Source: Corynebacterium phocae (lineage in GTDB: Bacteria; Actinomycetota; Actinomycetes; Mycobacteriales; Mycobacteriaceae). Taken from it: 64,000 bases of DNA. The notes beneath the pieces are model-generated. The model ran no database searches and was not told where the DNA came from. It saw only the letters and a program-made list of their open reading frames with translations. This document shows, one piece after another, positions 33,658-45,390 of this stretch (positions are counted from its first letter, which is position 1; each line of letters starts with the position of its first letter). The DNA lies in NCBI RefSeq assembly GCF_008693075.1, contig NZ_VXKJ01000049.1:1-64000 (forward strand), read 5' to 3'. The translations under genes and the position numbers were made by a program.

Positions 33658-34168
33658 CTCTCTAATTTAACACTTTTCCCACAAATAACCCGATCACTGA
33701 CAGATTAGACACCCCCCTAATCTGACACTCTTTCCACAAAACGCCCAAACACTGTCAGATTAGCCACCCCGCTAATCTGACACTCTTTCGGCAAAACGCC
33801 CAAACACTGACAGATTAGACACCACCCTAATCTGACACTCTTTCCACAAAACCCCCAATCACTGACAGATTAGACACCCCCCTAATCTGACACTTCTGGC
33901 ACAAAACGCCCAAACACTGACAGATTAGGCACCCCGCTAATCTGACACTCTTTCCACAAATCGCCCAAACACTGACAGATTAGGCACCCCCCTAATCTGA
34001 CACTTCTGGCACAAAACGCCCAATCACTGACAGATTAGGCACCCCGCTAATCTGACACTCTTTCCACAAAACGCCCAATCACTGACAGATTAGGCACCCC
34101 CCTAATCTGACACTCTTTCCACAAAACACCCAAACACTGTCAGATTAGGCACCCCGCTAATCTGACAG
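33658..34168. repeat. Tandem array of nine 55-bp hairpin repeats (plus one degenerate unit)
   Basis: CAGATTAG begins at 33701, 33756, 33811, 33866, 33921, 33976, 34031, 34086 and 34141, a constant 55-base step. Each unit has inverted arms (TGWCAGATTAG and CTAATCTGACA), an 8-base loop of form RCACCCCS-like sequence, and a linker of about 25 bases (CTCTTTCCACAAAACGCCC or the variant TTCTGGCACAAAACGCCC). The 8-base inner arms are identical in all nine; the loops and linkers vary. A degenerate unit precedes at about 33658-33700. It fills the 578-base gap between the glf stop and the AlbA start. It is not CRISPR, since the linkers are themselves repeats. The function is unknown. Confidence 0.9.
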
Positions 34169-34204
34169 TGCAGTGGTTATGGCTGTGGTTGTGGTTGTGA
34201 CTGT

Positions 34205-35422
<1,218 letters not shown>

Positions 35423-35515
35423 TTACTGGCACGCGCCGAGTATCACCTCCGGCGTGTCGAATTTGCCGTAGCTGTGTAGCATGATCAGGATTATTCCCCC
35501 CTAACTTGATAAGAG

Positions 35516-36892
35516 ATGAAAGTGCTTAGTAGATCCCTCAATTTTCTAGTAGCTATGACCGCCACCGCAGCGGTCCTCCTAGCTGTAATTTTCAGCCCCA
35601 ACCAAATTGTTCCCACGATGGAAATTGGTTCCGGCCCCGTTAAAACCACCCTCGTGGAGGTCAGCTTTGCCTCCGGTACACCTGTGTCAGAGGCGCGTGC
35701 TGCGCGGAGCGCCCAGACTGAGACCATCAAGGCTTTTCATCGAGATGAGCCCTTTAATCTCCTGGCGCTGGCGTGGGAGGGTGACCGGGACACTACCGCT
35801 TTTGTGCGAGCCAAGCAGGAAGACGGCAGTTGGTCTGATTGGTATGACATGGAGCTCATCAGCTCCCCGGGTTCTAAGAAAAACGGAACGGAACCTGCCT
35901 TCTTGGGCGACACCACCGACGTAGAGGTCAAAGCCACCGGGGATGTTGACGGAATTTCAGCAGTGTTTATTGACGGCAACATCCAAGCTGGTATTGCACA
36001 GATGGCCAACCTGGACTCCGCTGGTATGCCATTGGTAGTCTCCCGCGCGGGTTGGGGCGCGGATGAGTCCCTGCGCTGCTTGGATCCCTACTACGACGCC
36101 CGCAACCAGGCCGTCACGTTGCACCACACGGCAGGCAAAACCAACTACACCCGCGCAGAGGCCGCCGCGCAAGTTCGTGGCGTCTACCACTACCATGCGC
36201 AAACTCTAGGCTGGTGCGATATTGGCTACAACGTGCTGGTGGACCGCTTTGGAACGCTATATGAGGGCCGGTATGGCGGCTTGGATCGCGCGGTCCAGGG
36301 CGCGCACGTGGGTGGCTTTAACACCAACAACTGGTCCGTGTCCATGCTGGGTGACTACTCCGCGAACGAGCCCAGCCAGGCCATGCTGAAGTCAGCGGCG
36401 GAGATAGCTGGCTGGAAGGCTGCGCGCTCCGGGTTTGACCCGGCGGGGCAGACTTCCTTGCGCTCGGGCGGATTCCGTGGCAGCCGTTTCCCCGCCGGTA
36501 CAACCTACAACGGACCGTCCTTCCTGGGCCACCGCGACTTGCATTTCACGGAGTGCCCGGGGGAGAACACGGTGCCATATTGGCCGCAGCTGCGTGCCGA
36601 CGCCCACCGGAAATATGTCGCGATAACCAACGGGACCCCAGACCCTGCCCCGGCACCAGACCCGGAACCGGGGCGGAAATCCAGTATTGGCACTGCGGAT
36701 GGCAGCTCTGGTCCTGGTTCCAGCCGCACGGATACCACGTCTTCCTTTGCCGGAATCACGGTATCTCCACAGGTTGGTGAGACAATCATTGGTGTGGCCC
36801 TGGGCGCGGTCTTGTTGGCTTTGGCTTACCAGGCTATCCGCATGGGGCTGCCGGTTAACCGGTGGTTGGAGGCCATAGCTAGGGCTCTCTAG
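35516..36892 (+). CDS. Secreted N-acetylmuramoyl-L-alanine amidase / PGRP-domain protein
   Basis: The 458-residue protein has an N-terminal signal/anchor helix (7-28), a beta-rich domain (about 40-165), and an Amidase_2/PGRP domain starting SRAGWGADESLRC (about 172). Zinc ligands are seen in TLHHTAG, LGHRDLHF and TECPG (the Cys ligand), and the catalytic Tyr in VYHYHAQTLGWCDIGYNVLVD. A Pro/Glu linker and a C-terminal membrane helix (about 420-440) end in a basic tail, so it may be held at the membrane. It should cleave the amide bond between N-acetylmuramic acid and L-Ala. The 3' end lies 2 bases from the convergent glpK stop. Confidence 0.9.
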   Translation: MKVLSRSLNFLVAMTATAAVLLAVIFSPNQIVPTMEIGSGPVKTTLVEVSFASGTPVSEARAARSAQTETIKAFHRDEPFNLLALAWEGDRDTTAFVRAKQEDGSWSDWYDMELISSPGSKKNGTEPAFLGDTTDVEVKATGDVDGISAVFIDGNIQAGIAQMANLDSAGMPLVVSRAGWGADESLRCLDPYYDARNQAVTLHHTAGKTNYTRAEAAAQVRGVYHYHAQTLGWCDIGYNVLVDRFGTLYEGRYGGLDRAVQGAHVGGFNTNNWSVSMLGDYSANEPSQAMLKSAAEIAGWKAARSGFDPAGQTSLRSGGFRGSRFPAGTTYNGPSFLGHRDLHFTECPGENTVPYWPQLRADAHRKYVAITNGTPDPAPAPDPEPGRKSSIGTADGSSGPGSSRTDTTSSFAGITVSPQVGETIIGVALGAVLLALAYQAIRMGLPVNRWLEAIARAL

Positions 36893-36894
36893 TC

Positions 36895-38421
36895 CTACTC
36901 CTGGTCTTCAACCCAGTCGTAGGAGCGCTCAACGGCGCGGTTCCAACCGCGGTAAAGCTTGGCTACTTCCGCGCGGTCCATTTGTGGTTCCCACACCTTG
37001 TCCTCGCGGGCAAGCTCGCGCAGCTCTTCTAGGGACTCCCAGAAACCGGCGGCCAGGCCGGCAGCGTAAGCCGCACCGAGGGCGGTGGTTTCAGTGACTA
37101 CGGGGCGCACGACCTCGGAGTTGAGCACATCGGCTTGGAACTGCATCAGCAGGTCATTGGCCACCATGCCGCCGTCCACCTTGAGCTTAGTAATTTCCGT
37201 GCCGGAGTCCGCGACCATGGCGTCAATAACCTCGCGGGTTTGGTAGGCGGTGGCCTCTAGAGCGGCGCGCGCTAGGTGGTTGCGGTTGGAGTAGCGAGTA
37301 AGTCCAACAATGACGCCGCGGGCATCATCGCGCCAACGCGGCGCGAACAGCCCGGAGAAGGCCGGAACTATATAGACCCCGCCGTTATCCTTGACCTCGC
37401 GGGCCATGGGCTCTACTGCGGAGGCGGTGGGCACAATTGCTAGTTGGTCGCGCAACCACTGGATGAGGGAGCCGCCCATGGCTACGGAGCCTTCCAGCGC
37501 GTAGACCGGATCCTGGCCCTCAATTTGGTAGGCCACGGTGGTAATCAAACCGTTGTCGGAGATGTGGGGTTGGGTGCCGGTGTTCTGCAGCAGAAATAGG
37601 CCGGTGCCGTAGGTGTTTTTGGTGTCTCCAACCTCAAAGCATGCCTGCCCGAAGGTGGCTGCCTGCTGATCTCCCAGTACGCCACGTATTGGAACATCTG
37701 CCAACGGCCCCTTGTCGCGGGTGTGCCCAAAGTCCCCCACGGAGGGAAGGATTTCCGGGAGCATGGACATGGGGATGTCCATAGCCTGGCAAAGTTCCTC
37801 ATCCCACTGCAGGGTGTGGATGTCCATGAGCAGGGCGCGGGAGGCGTTGGTGACGTCGGTGACGTGGCGGCCCCCGTCCACGCCGCCGGTGAGGTTCCAC
37901 ACCAGCCAGCAGTCCACGGTGCCAAAGAGGAGATCTCCGGCCTCGGCGCGCTGCCGGGCTCCTTCTACGTTGTCTAAGATCCACTTCACGCGCGGGCCCG
38001 CCGGGTAGGTGGTTATCCCCATACCTACCTTCTCGCGCCAGCGGTCGCGGTCTTCTTGGCCGTCCACGGTGGCCAGCTCGCGGGCTATCTTGGCAGTGCG
38101 CATGTCCTGCCACACCAAGGCGTTGTAGACGGGTTCACCCGTGTTTTTATCCCACACGATGGTGGTTTCCCGCTGGTTGGTTATGCCCAGCGCCACGACG
38201 TCGGAGGAGTCAGCGTCAATGTCAGTCAGGGCGCGTGCCATGGAGCGGCGGGCGTTTTGCCACAGCTTCATTGGATCGTGTTCCACCCAGCCGGGTTCGG
38301 GCATGATCTGCTCGTGCTCGTATTGCCCGATGGAGCAGATGTTTCCCTCATGGTCGAAGAGGATGGTGCGGGTGGAGGTGGTACCGGCGTCGAGCGCCGC
38401 CACGTACTTTTTCTTTCCCAT
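36895..38421 (-). CDS. glpK: Glycerol kinase
   Basis: The 508-residue FGGY kinase makes sn-glycerol-3-phosphate. It shows [19 protein letters not shown] (phosphate-binding loop), [33 protein letters not shown], and the FGGY signature region [21 protein letters not shown]. It is preceded by glpD on the same strand with a 97-base gap; no glycerol facilitator gene is next to it. Confidence 0.96.
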   Translation of the reverse strand: MGKKKYVAALDAGTTSTRTILFDHEGNICSIGQYEHEQIMPEPGWVEHDPMKLWQNARRSMARALTDIDADSSDVVALGITNQRETTIVWDKNTGEPVYNALVWQDMRTAKIARELATVDGQEDRDRWREKVGMGITTYPAGPRVKWILDNVEGARQRAEAGDLLFGTVDCWLVWNLTGGVDGGRHVTDVTNASRALLMDIHTLQWDEELCQAMDIPMSMLPEILPSVGDFGHTRDKGPLADVPIRGVLGDQQAATFGQACFEVGDTKNTYGTGLFLLQNTGTQPHISDNGLITTVAYQIEGQDPVYALEGSVAMGGSLIQWLRDQLAIVPTASAVEPMAREVKDNGGVYIVPAFSGLFAPRWRDDARGVIVGLTRYSNRNHLARAALEATAYQTREVIDAMVADSGTEITKLKVDGGMVANDLLMQFQADVLNSEVVRPVVTETTALGAAYAAGLAAGFWESLEELRELAREDKVWEPQMDRAEVAKLYRGWNRAVERSYDWVEDQE

Positions 38422-38518
38422 GGTGTGAAGCCTTTCTTGATGAGGTACTTAGATTGTCGGAGCGAGTGGACCAGGACCTGTGGCGGCGCTGGACGCCACC
38501 ACACTGGCCGGGTGGCCG

Positions 38519-40246
38519 CTAGTTGGGATCGATGACATCTTGGGACTCATCCAAGTGGTGGCGGACGTCCGGGGTTTGAGCCATCTTGGCGTTGGCGGCC
38601 TGGTCAGTGACGGCTTTTTCTGCGGCCAGCTGGGCCTTGGTGCGAGCGATAAAGGATTCAACCTCCGCGCGTTTGGTCTTTTCATCCCAGTCCAAAAGCG
38701 GAGCAATGATATCCGCCACGGCCTGCGCTGAGTCCACCCCGCGGTGGCCATATTCCATGGTGATTCGGGTGCGGCGCGCTAGGACGTCCTCGAGGTGGAG
38801 CGCGCCCTCATGGGTGACGGCGTAGCGGACCTCCGCCTCCAGGTAGGCAGGCGCGCCCGGGATGGGGCGAAGGCCCGCGGGGTCGTTGTCCACGACGTCA
38901 TCAAGCAGGGAGCCGTAGCGGTAGAGCAGGTGGCTGGCCTGGTCCTCGGTCACACCCAGGCGGCGGGCCAGGGCGGGAAGCGAGTTTTTGAGGGCGTGGA
39001 AGCCATCCGCCCCCAGCAGCGGAGTGTGTTCCGTGACGGACTCCGGCGCGTTGGCGCGCACGTCCTCCAGCGCCTTGTCCACGGCGTCTTTTCCGATTAC
39101 GCGGTAGGTGGTGTACTTGCCGCCGGCCACGGAGGTGAGCCCAGGTGCTACGCGGGCCACGGCGTGGTTGCGCGAGAGGTTGGTGGTGGTGTCCGACTCC
39201 CCGGCTAAAAGGGGGCGCAGCCCGGAGTAGACGCCCACGATGTCTTCGTGTGTGATCTGCTTGCTCACCCGCTGGTTGAGCTGGTCCAGGATGTAGTTGA
39301 TGTCCGCTGCGGTGGGCGCGGGGTCGGCGCGGTCTAAGTCCCACTCGGTATCGGTGGTGCCCACAATCCAGTACTCGCCCCAGGGGATTACGAACAAGAC
39401 GGACTTTTCCGTGACAAAGCAGATGGCGGCATGCCCTTCGAAGCGGTCTTTGGGGATAACAATGTGTACGCCTTTGGAGGCGTGGACCGTGAAGGTGGGC
39501 TCCACCCCGGCCAGTTGCTGGATTTCGTTGGTCCACACGCCGGTGGCGTTGATGAAGGCGTCGGCGTGAATGACGGTGGTCTCCCCCGTGTCAGCGTCGC
39601 GGACCGTGGCACCGGTGACCCGCTGGCCGTCTTTTTCAAAGCCCACGACCTGGGTGGAGGTGCGCAGCGTGGCGCCGTAGTGCGCGGCGGAGCGCAGGAC
39701 CGTCATGGTATGGCGGGCGTCATCAACCAAGGTGTCAAAGTAGCGCACGCCACCTACCAGGGCGTCGTGCTTGAGGCCGGGGGCTAGCTTCAGCGCACCT
39801 TGGCGGCTCAGATGCTTCTGGAAGGGCACGGACTTGGCACCGCCCATGAGGTCGTAGAGGGAGAACCCGGCAAACATCATGGCGCGCTCCCACACGCGGT
39901 GGGTCAGCGGGAAGAGGAAGCGCAGCGGGGTAACCAAGTGCGGGGCTAGCTTGGACATGGACAGCTCGCGCTCGTGGAGGGACTCCGCCACCAGTGCGAA
40001 GTCAAACATGGCCAGATAGCGCAGGCCGCCGTGGAACATTTTGGACGACCGTGAGGAGGTGCCGGCCGCGAAGTCGCGTGCCTCAATGCAGGCCACTTTG
40101 AGGCCGCGGGTAGCGGCGTCCAAGGCCGCGCCGGCCCCCACGGAGCCCCCGCCAATGATGACTAGGTCAAAGTGTTCTTCCCCGAGCTTTTTCCAGGATT
40201 CGCGGTGAGTCTGGGGGCTCAGGACCGCCGATGGCCGGTAACTCAT
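38519..40246 (-). CDS. glpD: Aerobic glycerol-3-phosphate dehydrogenase
   Basis: The 575-residue membrane-associated FAD enzyme oxidises glycerol-3-phosphate to dihydroxyacetone phosphate and passes electrons to menaquinone. It has DLVIIGGGSVGAGAALDAATRGLKVACIEA (FAD Rossmann motif), SSRSSKMFHGGLRYL, and the C-terminal GlpD domain. With glpK it forms a glycerol utilisation pair. The 244 bases upstream, to the HAD gene end, contain no gene I can support. Confidence 0.95.
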   Translation of the reverse strand: MSYRPSAVLSPQTHRESWKKLGEEHFDLVIIGGGSVGAGAALDAATRGLKVACIEARDFAAGTSSRSSKMFHGGLRYLAMFDFALVAESLHERELSMSKLAPHLVTPLRFLFPLTHRVWERAMMFAGFSLYDLMGGAKSVPFQKHLSRQGALKLAPGLKHDALVGGVRYFDTLVDDARHTMTVLRSAAHYGATLRTSTQVVGFEKDGQRVTGATVRDADTGETTVIHADAFINATGVWTNEIQQLAGVEPTFTVHASKGVHIVIPKDRFEGHAAICFVTEKSVLFVIPWGEYWIVGTTDTEWDLDRADPAPTAADINYILDQLNQRVSKQITHEDIVGVYSGLRPLLAGESDTTTNLSRNHAVARVAPGLTSVAGGKYTTYRVIGKDAVDKALEDVRANAPESVTEHTPLLGADGFHALKNSLPALARRLGVTEDQASHLLYRYGSLLDDVVDNDPAGLRPIPGAPAYLEAEVRYAVTHEGALHLEDVLARRTRITMEYGHRGVDSAQAVADIIAPLLDWDEKTKRAEVESFIARTKAQLAAEKAVTDQAANAKMAQTPDVRHHLDESQDVIDPN

Positions 40247-40490
40247 GTGTGAAACATCTCCTATTTACATTTAGGCGTGATTAGCGCTATTGGAAGCGAG
40301 GTTACTTACCTGGCTTTAAGCCCTTTGACCCAGCGGCAGCGGCCACCCCTGTGTGGGGGAGAAGCTGGAGGGAACGGCTTAGAAATCCCCGCCATAACCG
40401 CAGGTAAAACACCAGATTGGGCACGGTAAAGGATACTAAGCCCTCAGAAATAATAAGCAAAAAGAAAGCAACCGGGATGGTCGCCTAATT

Positions 40491-41327
40491 TTAGAACCAG
40501 CGCTCTAAAACCTTGGCCACGCCCGCCTGATGATTGGCAGCGGTGACCATATCCGCCGCGTCTTTGACTGCCGCAGTGGCGTTATCCATTGCCACCCCCA
40601 GGCCGGCCCACCGCAGCATCTCCACATCATTGGGCATGTCACCAAAAGCGATGGTGTCCTCCTGTTCTACGCCGTAGTGCGCGGCCAGCCAGGCCACCCC
40701 CTTGGCCTTGGTCACTCCCGGCGAGGACAGCTCCAGCAGGCCATCATCAATGGCATAGGTAATGTGCGCCATGCCTGGATCGAGGTGCGCGGATAGCAGC
40801 TCGAACATCTGCGTGGCGGACAGGACATGGTTGCGCAGCATGAGTTTCACACAGGGCTGCGCCAGAAGATCTTCGCGGCTAGCCACCCCAAAGCCGTCGT
40901 AAATGGCATTCTCCGAATAAGAAGGGTCCACCAGATATAGCTCCTCCACCGGCACCTGGGAGCTTTCTGCGGAACGCTCCGCTGCGAAAGAAACCCCGCC
41001 GTGGCCATCGAACGCGGCTATGGCGGCAGTGGCTATTTCCTTAAGCTCGGCTGGGGCAAGCTCGTGCGCCAGAACCACCTTGTCGGTGGAAGAGTCGTAA
41101 ATAACCGCGCCATTGGAAGCTACGCACAGTGGCCGGATGGGAAGCTGTTCCAGTACCGGCGCCACCCACCTAAAGGGCCGGCCGGTGGACAGCGCGAAGT
41201 GCGCGCCGGCACCCACCGCGCGAAGCAGAACCTCACGCGTGCGCTTGGACACCCGGTGGTTTGAATCAAGCAACGTGCCGTCTATGTCACTGGCAATCAA
41301 ACGCGGTGCCGGCCTTCCCTCTAGCAC
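40491..41327 (-). CDS. HAD-superfamily (Cof-type) phosphatase
   Basis: The 278-residue protein has the four HAD motifs: DIDGTLLDSNH (nucleophile Asp near residue 15), STGRP, a Lys in VTKAKGVAWL, and FGDMPNDVEML. The C2B cap and length match the Cof family, which act on sugar phosphates, nucleotides or flavin phosphates. Its start is directly next to the stop of the acyltransferase gene (41328), so it is co-transcribed with serS and plsC-like genes. Confidence 0.88.
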   Translation of the reverse strand: MLEGRPAPRLIASDIDGTLLDSNHRVSKRTREVLLRAVGAGAHFALSTGRPFRWVAPVLEQLPIRPLCVASNGAVIYDSSTDKVVLAHELAPAELKEIATAAIAAFDGHGGVSFAAERSAESSQVPVEELYLVDPSYSENAIYDGFGVASREDLLAQPCVKLMLRNHVLSATQMFELLSAHLDPGMAHITYAIDDGLLELSSPGVTKAKGVAWLAAHYGVEQEDTIAFGDMPNDVEMLRWAGLGVAMDNATAAVKDAADMVTAANHQAGVAKVLERWF

Positions 41328-42260
41328 CTAGTTATCCCTCCGGAGCCGGCGCCAAGCCTTCTTCACGCGCTTGGCAATTTTGCGTTCCTCTTTGGCGGTC
41401 GCGCGGTGGGCCCGGTAAAGGGCCTTGTCCTCACGCGCCTGCTGCCGGGCGGCCCGCTCAGCCTCATCCATCCGGTTGGCTTCCTCCAGCGTGGGCGCGG
41501 ATCCGCCCAGGGCCGCCGGCATCCATTCCAATCCGTTGTCAAAGGGACCATACTCCGCCGCGTAGTCTGCGCGGACCTGATCAAGCAGCTCGGACATGGT
41601 CTGCTTCAGCGTGCGGGTGTCTTTGTCCCAGTCACCGGTGACCTCTATTGCTTGGCCTACCCGGACGTAGACGGGGGTGTTGCTCCGGCCTAGGTGCTTC
41701 ACGCCACCTTTGGTCCAAATCCGCTGGGAGCCCCAAACCACCATGGGAATGAGGGGGACCCTGGCCTGGTGGGCAATCCGGGCGGCGCCGTTTTTAAATT
41801 CCCTGAGCTCAAAACTGCGGGAAATCGTGGCCTCGGGGAAAAGAGCAACTAGGCGGCCCGATTGCAGGTGTTCCACCGCGCTATTTATGGCACCCGCGCC
41901 CGCAGCGCGGTCTACCGGAACGTGCTTCATCGGTTTTAGTAGCCACTTGACCACGGGGATGTCAAAGATTTCTTTCTTGGCCAAAAACCGGGTCAGGCGG
42001 TGCCCGCGCATGTAGGGAGCCGCGCCGGCGAAGATGAAGTCATAGTAGCCGGTGTGGTTACACGCCATGAGCGCCCCGCCAAATTGCGGGATGTTTTCCG
42101 CGCCCACGATGGTGACTTTGAGGCCCTGGAGCTGGAAAACCCGCTTGATCAGGTGGATAAACCCTTGGTAGACGCGTTCCCCGGCTTCGGCGTGGCGGTC
42201 TACTTTGGGCAGGCTGGCGGGGACGCGGAACAGCCCTTCCCGGATCTCCATAGCTTCCAT
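41328..42260 (-). CDS. 1-acyl-sn-glycerol-3-phosphate acyltransferase-like protein (PlsC family)
   Basis: The 310-residue protein has acyltransferase block I NHTGYYDF (HX4D), block II GHRLTRFLAKKEIF, and block III FPEATIS (Glu of the FPEGT motif). The ATG at 42260 has GAAGGG upstream inside the serS end; the open frame reaches further into serS without support. The C-terminal 60 residues are basic and helical. It should acylate lysophosphatidate in phospholipid synthesis, but a role in lipoglycan or mycomembrane lipids is possible. Confidence 0.85.
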   Translation of the reverse strand: MEAMEIREGLFRVPASLPKVDRHAEAGERVYQGFIHLIKRVFQLQGLKVTIVGAENIPQFGGALMACNHTGYYDFIFAGAAPYMRGHRLTRFLAKKEIFDIPVVKWLLKPMKHVPVDRAAGAGAINSAVEHLQSGRLVALFPEATISRSFELREFKNGAARIAHQARVPLIPMVVWGSQRIWTKGGVKHLGRSNTPVYVRVGQAIEVTGDWDKDTRTLKQTMSELLDQVRADYAAEYGPFDNGLEWMPAALGGSAPTLEEANRMDEAERAARQQAREDKALYRAHRATAKEERKIAKRVKKAWRRLRRDN

Positions 42261-42264
42261 GTTT

Positions 42265-43527
42265 TTAGCCCTTCGTTGGTGTGAGCACGTCTTTGCCCAC
42301 AAACGGACGCAGTGCCTCCGGTACCACAACGGAGCCGTCTGCTTGCTGATGGTTTTCCAGGATGGCCACCAGCCACCGGGTGGTAGCCAGCGTACCGTTG
42401 AGCGTGGCCGCGTACTGGGTCTTGCCCTTCTCATCACGGTAGCGGGTGGACAGGCGGCGCGCCTGGAAGGTGGTGCAGTTTGAGGTTGAGGTCAGCTCGC
42501 GGTAGGTGCCTTGGGTGGGAACCCAGGCCTCATTGTCAAACTTGCGGGCTGCGGAGGAACCTAGGTCCCCGCCGGCAATGTCAATGGTCCGGTAGGGAAG
42601 TTCCAGGGCGTCAAGCATGTCTTTTTCCATGGCCAGTAGGCGCTGGTGCATATCAGCTGCTTCTTCCGGCTTGCAGTAGACAAACATCTCTAGTTTGTCG
42701 AACTGGTGGACGCGCAGGATACCGCGGGTGTCCTTGCCGTGGGAGCCGGCCTCCCGGCGGAAGCACGAGGACCAGCCGGCGTAGAGCAGCGGGCCTTCAG
42801 ACAGGTCAATGATCTCATCTTTGTGATAGCCGGCCAGGGCTACCTCAGAGGTGCCAACCAGGTACAGGTCATCATTGGGCAGATAGTAGATCTCATCGGA
42901 GTGCTGGCCAAGGAAGCCGGTTCCGGCCATGATTTCCGGGCGTACCAGGACGGGCGGGATCATAAGTTTAAACCCGGCGGCGCGGGCCTTCTGCGCGGCC
43001 AGCATCAACATGCCCAACTGCAGGAAGGCACCGTCACCGGTGAGGTAGTAAAAACGGGCACCGCCTACTTTGGCACCGCGCTTGACGTCTAACAGGTCCA
43101 GGGATTCACCCAGTTCCAGGTGGTCTTTGGGCTCAAAGTCAAAGTTGGGTAATTCCCCTACTTCTTCCACCACCACAAAGTCATCTTCCCCGCCGGCGGG
43201 TGCGCCTTCCACCACGTTGGAGATTTGGTATTGCAGCTGCGCTACCTCGGACTCGGCTTCCGCCTGCGTGGCTTCCGCTTCCTTGACTTTGGCCTTGAGC
43301 TCATTGGAGCCTTCCAGCAGGGCGGGCCGGTCTTCCGGCGCGGCTTGACCGATCTTTTTGCCAAAAGCCTTTTGCTCACTGCGCAGTTCATCGGCCAAAA
43401 CGATGGCTTTGCGCCGGCGCTCATCTGCTTCCAGCAGGGCGTCTACCAGGGCCGGGTCCTCACCACGGTTTTCCTGGGAGGAGCGGACTAGGTCAGGGTT
43501 TTCACGGAGAAATTTGAGATCAATCAC
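42265..43527 (-). CDS. serS: Seryl-tRNA synthetase
   Basis: The 420-residue class II synthetase has an N-terminal antiparallel coiled coil (about 25-105), then motif 2 around [28 protein letters not shown] and motif 3 near the C-terminus ([21 protein letters not shown]). It attaches serine to tRNA-Ser. It heads a minus-strand unit with plsC-like and HAD genes; the GntR regulator diverges upstream. Confidence 0.97.
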   Translation of the reverse strand: MIDLKFLRENPDLVRSSQENRGEDPALVDALLEADERRRKAIVLADELRSEQKAFGKKIGQAAPEDRPALLEGSNELKAKVKEAEATQAEAESEVAQLQYQISNVVEGAPAGGEDDFVVVEEVGELPNFDFEPKDHLELGESLDLLDVKRGAKVGGARFYYLTGDGAFLQLGMLMLAAQKARAAGFKLMIPPVLVRPEIMAGTGFLGQHSDEIYYLPNDDLYLVGTSEVALAGYHKDEIIDLSEGPLLYAGWSSCFRREAGSHGKDTRGILRVHQFDKLEMFVYCKPEEAADMHQRLLAMEKDMLDALELPYRTIDIAGGDLGSSAARKFDNEAWVPTQGTYRELTSTSNCTTFQARRLSTRYRDEKGKTQYAATLNGTLATTRWLVAILENHQQADGSVVVPEALRPFVGKDVLTPTKG

Positions 43528-43583
43528 GCGCCTATACTACCCCACCCATCCGTCAATTGTCCGGATATAACCAGTATCTTAGA

Positions 43584-44333
43584 ATGTCGTACATGACAGA
43601 CAACCCGCACATCCTCACCGATGGGCCCCTCCCCAAACACGCGCAGCTCAAAGAGATTTTGAAGCAACTGTGCCGCACGGAGCTCCGCCCCGGGGACGCT
43701 TTGCCGGGAGAACGTATTTTGGAAGATACCTACGGGGTATCGCGCATCACGGTCCGCCGCGCTATCGGTGATCTGGTGGCGGAGGGCCTGCTGCGCCGCG
43801 TGCGTGGGAAGGGCACTTTTGTGGCCCCCAACCCGCTGGTTTCCCGGTTGCACCTGGCGTCTTTTTCAGATGAGATGAATGCCCAAGACGTGCAGTCTTC
43901 CTCCACAATTTTGCTCAGCCGCCGCGCCCCGGCGCCGGAGGAGGTGGCTAACTTCTTTGGCTCGGAGGCGCACACCACGCACTCCCACCTGCGGCGCCTG
44001 CGGCTAGGCGACGGCCAGCCTTACGCGATTGATGATGGCTGGTATAACTCGGTTTACGCCGCCACGCTGTTAGAAAACGCCACGTACGAGTCCATCTACC
44101 GCCTGCTGGACACCACCTTCGAGGTGCCAATAACGGAGGCGGAGCAAACTGTTACGGCGGTAGCGGCCACGGCTGCCGATGCCATCTTGCTAGACATCGC
44201 CCCCGGCACCCCACTGTTGCACATCACCCGGTTCTCAGTTTCGGGTGAAAAGCCGGTGGAATGGTGTTCCTCCTTGTACCGAACTGACCGCTACCATCTC
44301 ACTACCCGGGTGGCCCGGGCTTTGGAAACATAG
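43584..44333 (+). CDS. GntR-family (HutC/FarR subfamily) transcription regulator
   Basis: The protein is about 249 residues, with a winged-helix GntR domain (LKQLCRTELRPGDALPGERILEDTYGVSRITVRRAIGDLVAEGLLRRVRGKGTFV) and a UTRA effector domain from about 95. The ATG at 43584 or the one at 43593 could be used. No good ribosome site precedes either, while a TATCTT at 43574-43579 would place transcription start at the ATG, so a leaderless mRNA is likely. The place next to serS matches farR of C. glutamicum as I recall it; the effector is unknown. Confidence 0.85.
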   Translation: MSYMTDNPHILTDGPLPKHAQLKEILKQLCRTELRPGDALPGERILEDTYGVSRITVRRAIGDLVAEGLLRRVRGKGTFVAPNPLVSRLHLASFSDEMNAQDVQSSSTILLSRRAPAPEEVANFFGSEAHTTHSHLRRLRLGDGQPYAIDDGWYNSVYAATLLENATYESIYRLLDTTFEVPITEAEQTVTAVAATAADAILLDIAPGTPLLHITRFSVSGEKPVEWCSSLYRTDRYHLTTRVARALET

Positions 44334-44358
44334 GAAACAGACTAGGCTGGAGAAGATA

Positions 44359-45390
44359 ATGACTACTTTTTCTACCTTGCGCACCGCCACCGCTGTGAAT
44401 ACGGCGCTGGTAGCTGCGGCGGCATCGGGCGTGTTTTTGGCCGCTTATGGCCTAACCAGCACCGGGGGCCTGCCGGCGAACACCGCGCAACCTACCACCA
44501 GCGCCGCCGCCGGCACCCTAGCCTCCGGTTCCGCCGCCGCCCCGGTCCAACTGGTCTCTTTCACGGACGCCACCTCCGGGGACTGCGTGACCTGGGACCA
44601 GAATGACAAGGGGACGGTGAGCAACTTCCAAAAAGTCTCTTGCGAGCAGCCACACCGGTTTGAGGTTGCCTCCCGGGAAGATCTGGCGGTCTATCCCACC
44701 AGCGAATTTGGGCAACAGTCCCCTCTGCCGTCGCTCGAGCGCCAGGCGGAGTTGCGCGAGGAGCTGTGCCAGGGAGCCACGCTGAAGTACCTGGACGGCA
44801 AGTACGACCCCACCGGGAAATTCTCCATTGCCCCCATCCTGCCTCCGGAAAAAAGCTGGGTGAACGGGGACCGCACCATGCTCTGCGGCCTGCAAACCAC
44901 CGACGCCTCCGGGTTACCGCTTATCACCGAAGGCAAGGTAGCGGCGGCGGATCAGGCTAATATCGCCGCCCCCGGTGCCTGCCGTATGGTCGACGAGCGC
45001 CAGACCCTACGCACCGTGGACTGCAGCGAGCCCCACCAGCTAGAAACCGTGGCCGTCATCAACCTACGTGAGCAATTCCCGGACCGCTTTCCCTCTCCGG
45101 ATGAACAAAATGACTTCCTCAACGGGGTGTGTACCCGCGCTTCCGAGGACTACCTGGGTGGGGAAGAAAACCTCTACCAGTCCACGCTTTCGCCCTACTG
45201 GGGTTCGGTGTTGGAAAGCTCTTGGGCGGGCGGCACGTACTCCGTCAACTGCTCCTTGATGCACGTCAACCCGGAAACCTCGTCCTTTTCCACCATCGTG
45301 GGATCCGCCAAGGGCGGCCGCGCCGCGCTGAATATCAACGGCGCACCACCTACCGAGCAACCGGTCCGCAACCCTTTGCGCCAGCCATGA
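44359..45390 (+). CDS. Secreted septum-formation-family protein
   Basis: The 343-residue protein begins at the ATG at 44359 (GGAGAAG site). Residues about 10-32 are a signal or anchor helix, followed by an Ala/Thr/Ser-rich linker. Two similar modules follow, each with paired Cys and the motif C-x-PH (SCEQPHRFEV and DCSEPHQLETV), as in the Septum_form domain. LCGL and VNCSLM strands close the modules. The family is exported and implicated in cell division in actinobacteria, with no known activity. The TGA overlaps the start of the metallopeptidase as ATGA. Confidence 0.8.
   Translation: MTTFSTLRTATAVNTALVAAAASGVFLAAYGLTSTGGLPANTAQPTTSAAAGTLASGSAAAPVQLVSFTDATSGDCVTWDQNDKGTVSNFQKVSCEQPHRFEVASREDLAVYPTSEFGQQSPLPSLERQAELREELCQGATLKYLDGKYDPTGKFSIAPILPPEKSWVNGDRTMLCGLQTTDASGLPLITEGKVAAADQANIAAPGACRMVDERQTLRTVDCSEPHQLETVAVINLREQFPDRFPSPDEQNDFLNGVCTRASEDYLGGEENLYQSTLSPYWGSVLESSWAGGTYSVNCSLMHVNPETSSFSTIVGSAKGGRAALNINGAPPTEQPVRNPLRQP

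Noticed and set aside
33658..34168. CRISPR array
   Set aside because: The step is regular, but the sequences between the palindromes are variants of one another, not unique spacers, and no cas genes are near.
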